From: Alphaproteobacteria bacterium
Lineage (GTDB): Bacteria; Pseudomonadota; Alphaproteobacteria; Rhodospirillales; Rhodospirillaceae
Length of the DNA: 5,837 nucleotides
Assembly (NCBI GenBank): GCA_003250275.1
Contig: QKGW01000437.1
Coordinates: forward strand, 1-5,837
Reading direction: 5' to 3'
The notes under the pieces are model-generated. The model searched no databases. It worked only from the letters and a program-made list of their open reading frames with translations, and was not told the origin of the DNA. Below, one piece after another: positions 5,266 to 5,837 of this stretch. Numbering within the stretch: the first letter of the stretch is position 1; each line of letters begins with the position of its first letter. Made by a program: the position numbers and the translations under genes.

Positions 5266-5837
5266 ATGAACCCGTTCGTCTCGCAGCATCACACCGACGC
5301 CCGTCCGGGCCGTGGCCTCGGCCACGCGGTGGAACGCTACGCGGTGCTCGGCTCCACCAACCGGGTGTTGGCGGAGCTGGGCCGGACGGGCGCGGCCCAC
5401 GGCTTCGTGGTCGTCGCCGACCACCAGACCGCGGGCAGCGGCAAGAGCGACCGCCGCTGGGAATCGAAGCCCGGCGCCTCGCTCCTGTTCTCGGTGCTGC
5501 TGCGCCTCGACGCGCCCTATGAATCCCTGCCGCAGATCACTCTGGTGGCGGCTGTGGCGATGCGCGACGCGCTCGCCGCACTCGGGATCTCCGAGGCGCG
5601 GGTGAAGTGGCCCAACGACATCCTCATCGACGGCCGGAAGCTCTGCGGCATCCTCGCCGAAACCGGCACCGACGCCGCGGGCGACACCTTCGTCGTCCTC
5701 GGTGTCGGCCTCAACCTTTCCCAGACGGCGGACGATTTCCCCCTTGAGCTTCGGGAAGTCGCGACTTCGCTGGCGGTGGTCTCGGCACGCCCGATACCCC
5801 GCCGGCGGATTTTTCACGCCGTTCTCGACGCCCTCGA
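5266..5837 (+). CDS. birA: Biotin-[carboxyl-carrier protein] ligase, N-terminal part (3' end outside window)
   Basis: The frame stays open to the right edge, giving 190 residues of a ligase usually 240-270 long when no DNA-binding domain is present. It would activate biotin with ATP and attach it to the lysine of the malonate decarboxylase biotin carrier. Visible motifs are the S30-T31-N32 start of the biotin site, QTAGSGKSDRRW (54-65), KWPNDI (114-119), the GRKLCGILAE block (123-132) and GVGLN (146-150). The protein begins directly with the catalytic domain, so it should not act as a repressor. The biotin loop, GRGRRG in E. coli BirA, reads GSGKSD here. GAGGA (5254-5258), overlapping the madB stop, lies 7 bases before the ATG, implying coupled expression. 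Location inside the Mad group suggests a dedicated second ligase. Confidence 0.9.
   Translation, partial: MNPFVSQHHTDARPGRGLGHAVERYAVLGSTNRVLAELGRTGAAHGFVVVADHQTAGSGKSDRRWESKPGASLLFSVLLRLDAPYESLPQITLVAAVAMRDALAALGISEARVKWPNDILIDGRKLCGILAETGTDAAGDTFVVLGVGLNLSQTADDFPLELREVATSLAVVSARPIPRRRIFHAVLDAL

Overview
The window is GC-rich, with tightly packed genes all on the + strand. Gene content and codon use suggest an alphaproteobacterium, perhaps of the Rhodospirillales; that placement is an inference and no marker gene confirms it. Two gene groups are separated by about 310 bases of non-coding DNA. The window cuts the first gene at its 5' end and the last gene at its 3' end.

Group 1 (1-2619) is a catabolic set for ureido (N-carbamoyl) compounds. 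It holds the C-terminal part of an M20-family carbamoyl/allantoate amidohydrolase, a complete nitrilase-superfamily enzyme carrying every N-carbamoyl-D-amino acid hydrolase active-site residue I can check, and an Ldh2-type (malate/L-lactate/ureidoglycolate dehydrogenase family) NAD(P)-dependent oxidoreductase. Together they look like a route that strips carbamoyl groups and then oxidises or reduces a 2-oxo/2-hydroxy or imino acid. The exact substrate cannot be read from sequence. A perfect 8-bp hairpin sits on the ribosome binding site of the third gene.

The spacer (2620-2929) holds a weak candidate terminator, a near-consensus sigma-70-type promoter (TTGACA, 17 bases, TAGGGT), and a roughly 250-base leader with several strong inverted repeats. 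The last of these displays the ribosome binding site of the next gene in a tetraloop.

Group 2 (2930-5837) looks like the start of a biotin-dependent, sodium-pumping malonate decarboxylase (Mad) operon. It contains a CitG/MdcB/MadG-type triphosphoribosyl-dephospho-CoA synthase (which makes the prosthetic-group precursor of the acyl carrier protein), a 41-residue single-span membrane protein overlapping it by 4 bases, a MadB/OadB-type carboxybiotin decarboxylase membrane subunit, and a biotin-protein ligase without a DNA-binding domain. The combination makes sense: one enzyme prepares the ACP cofactor, one pumps Na+ while decarboxylating carboxybiotin, and one attaches biotin to the carrier. 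The carrier, ACP and carboxyltransferase genes would be expected just downstream. The most novel items are the 41-residue membrane protein, the structured leader, and the operon-embedded biotin ligase with an altered biotin loop.
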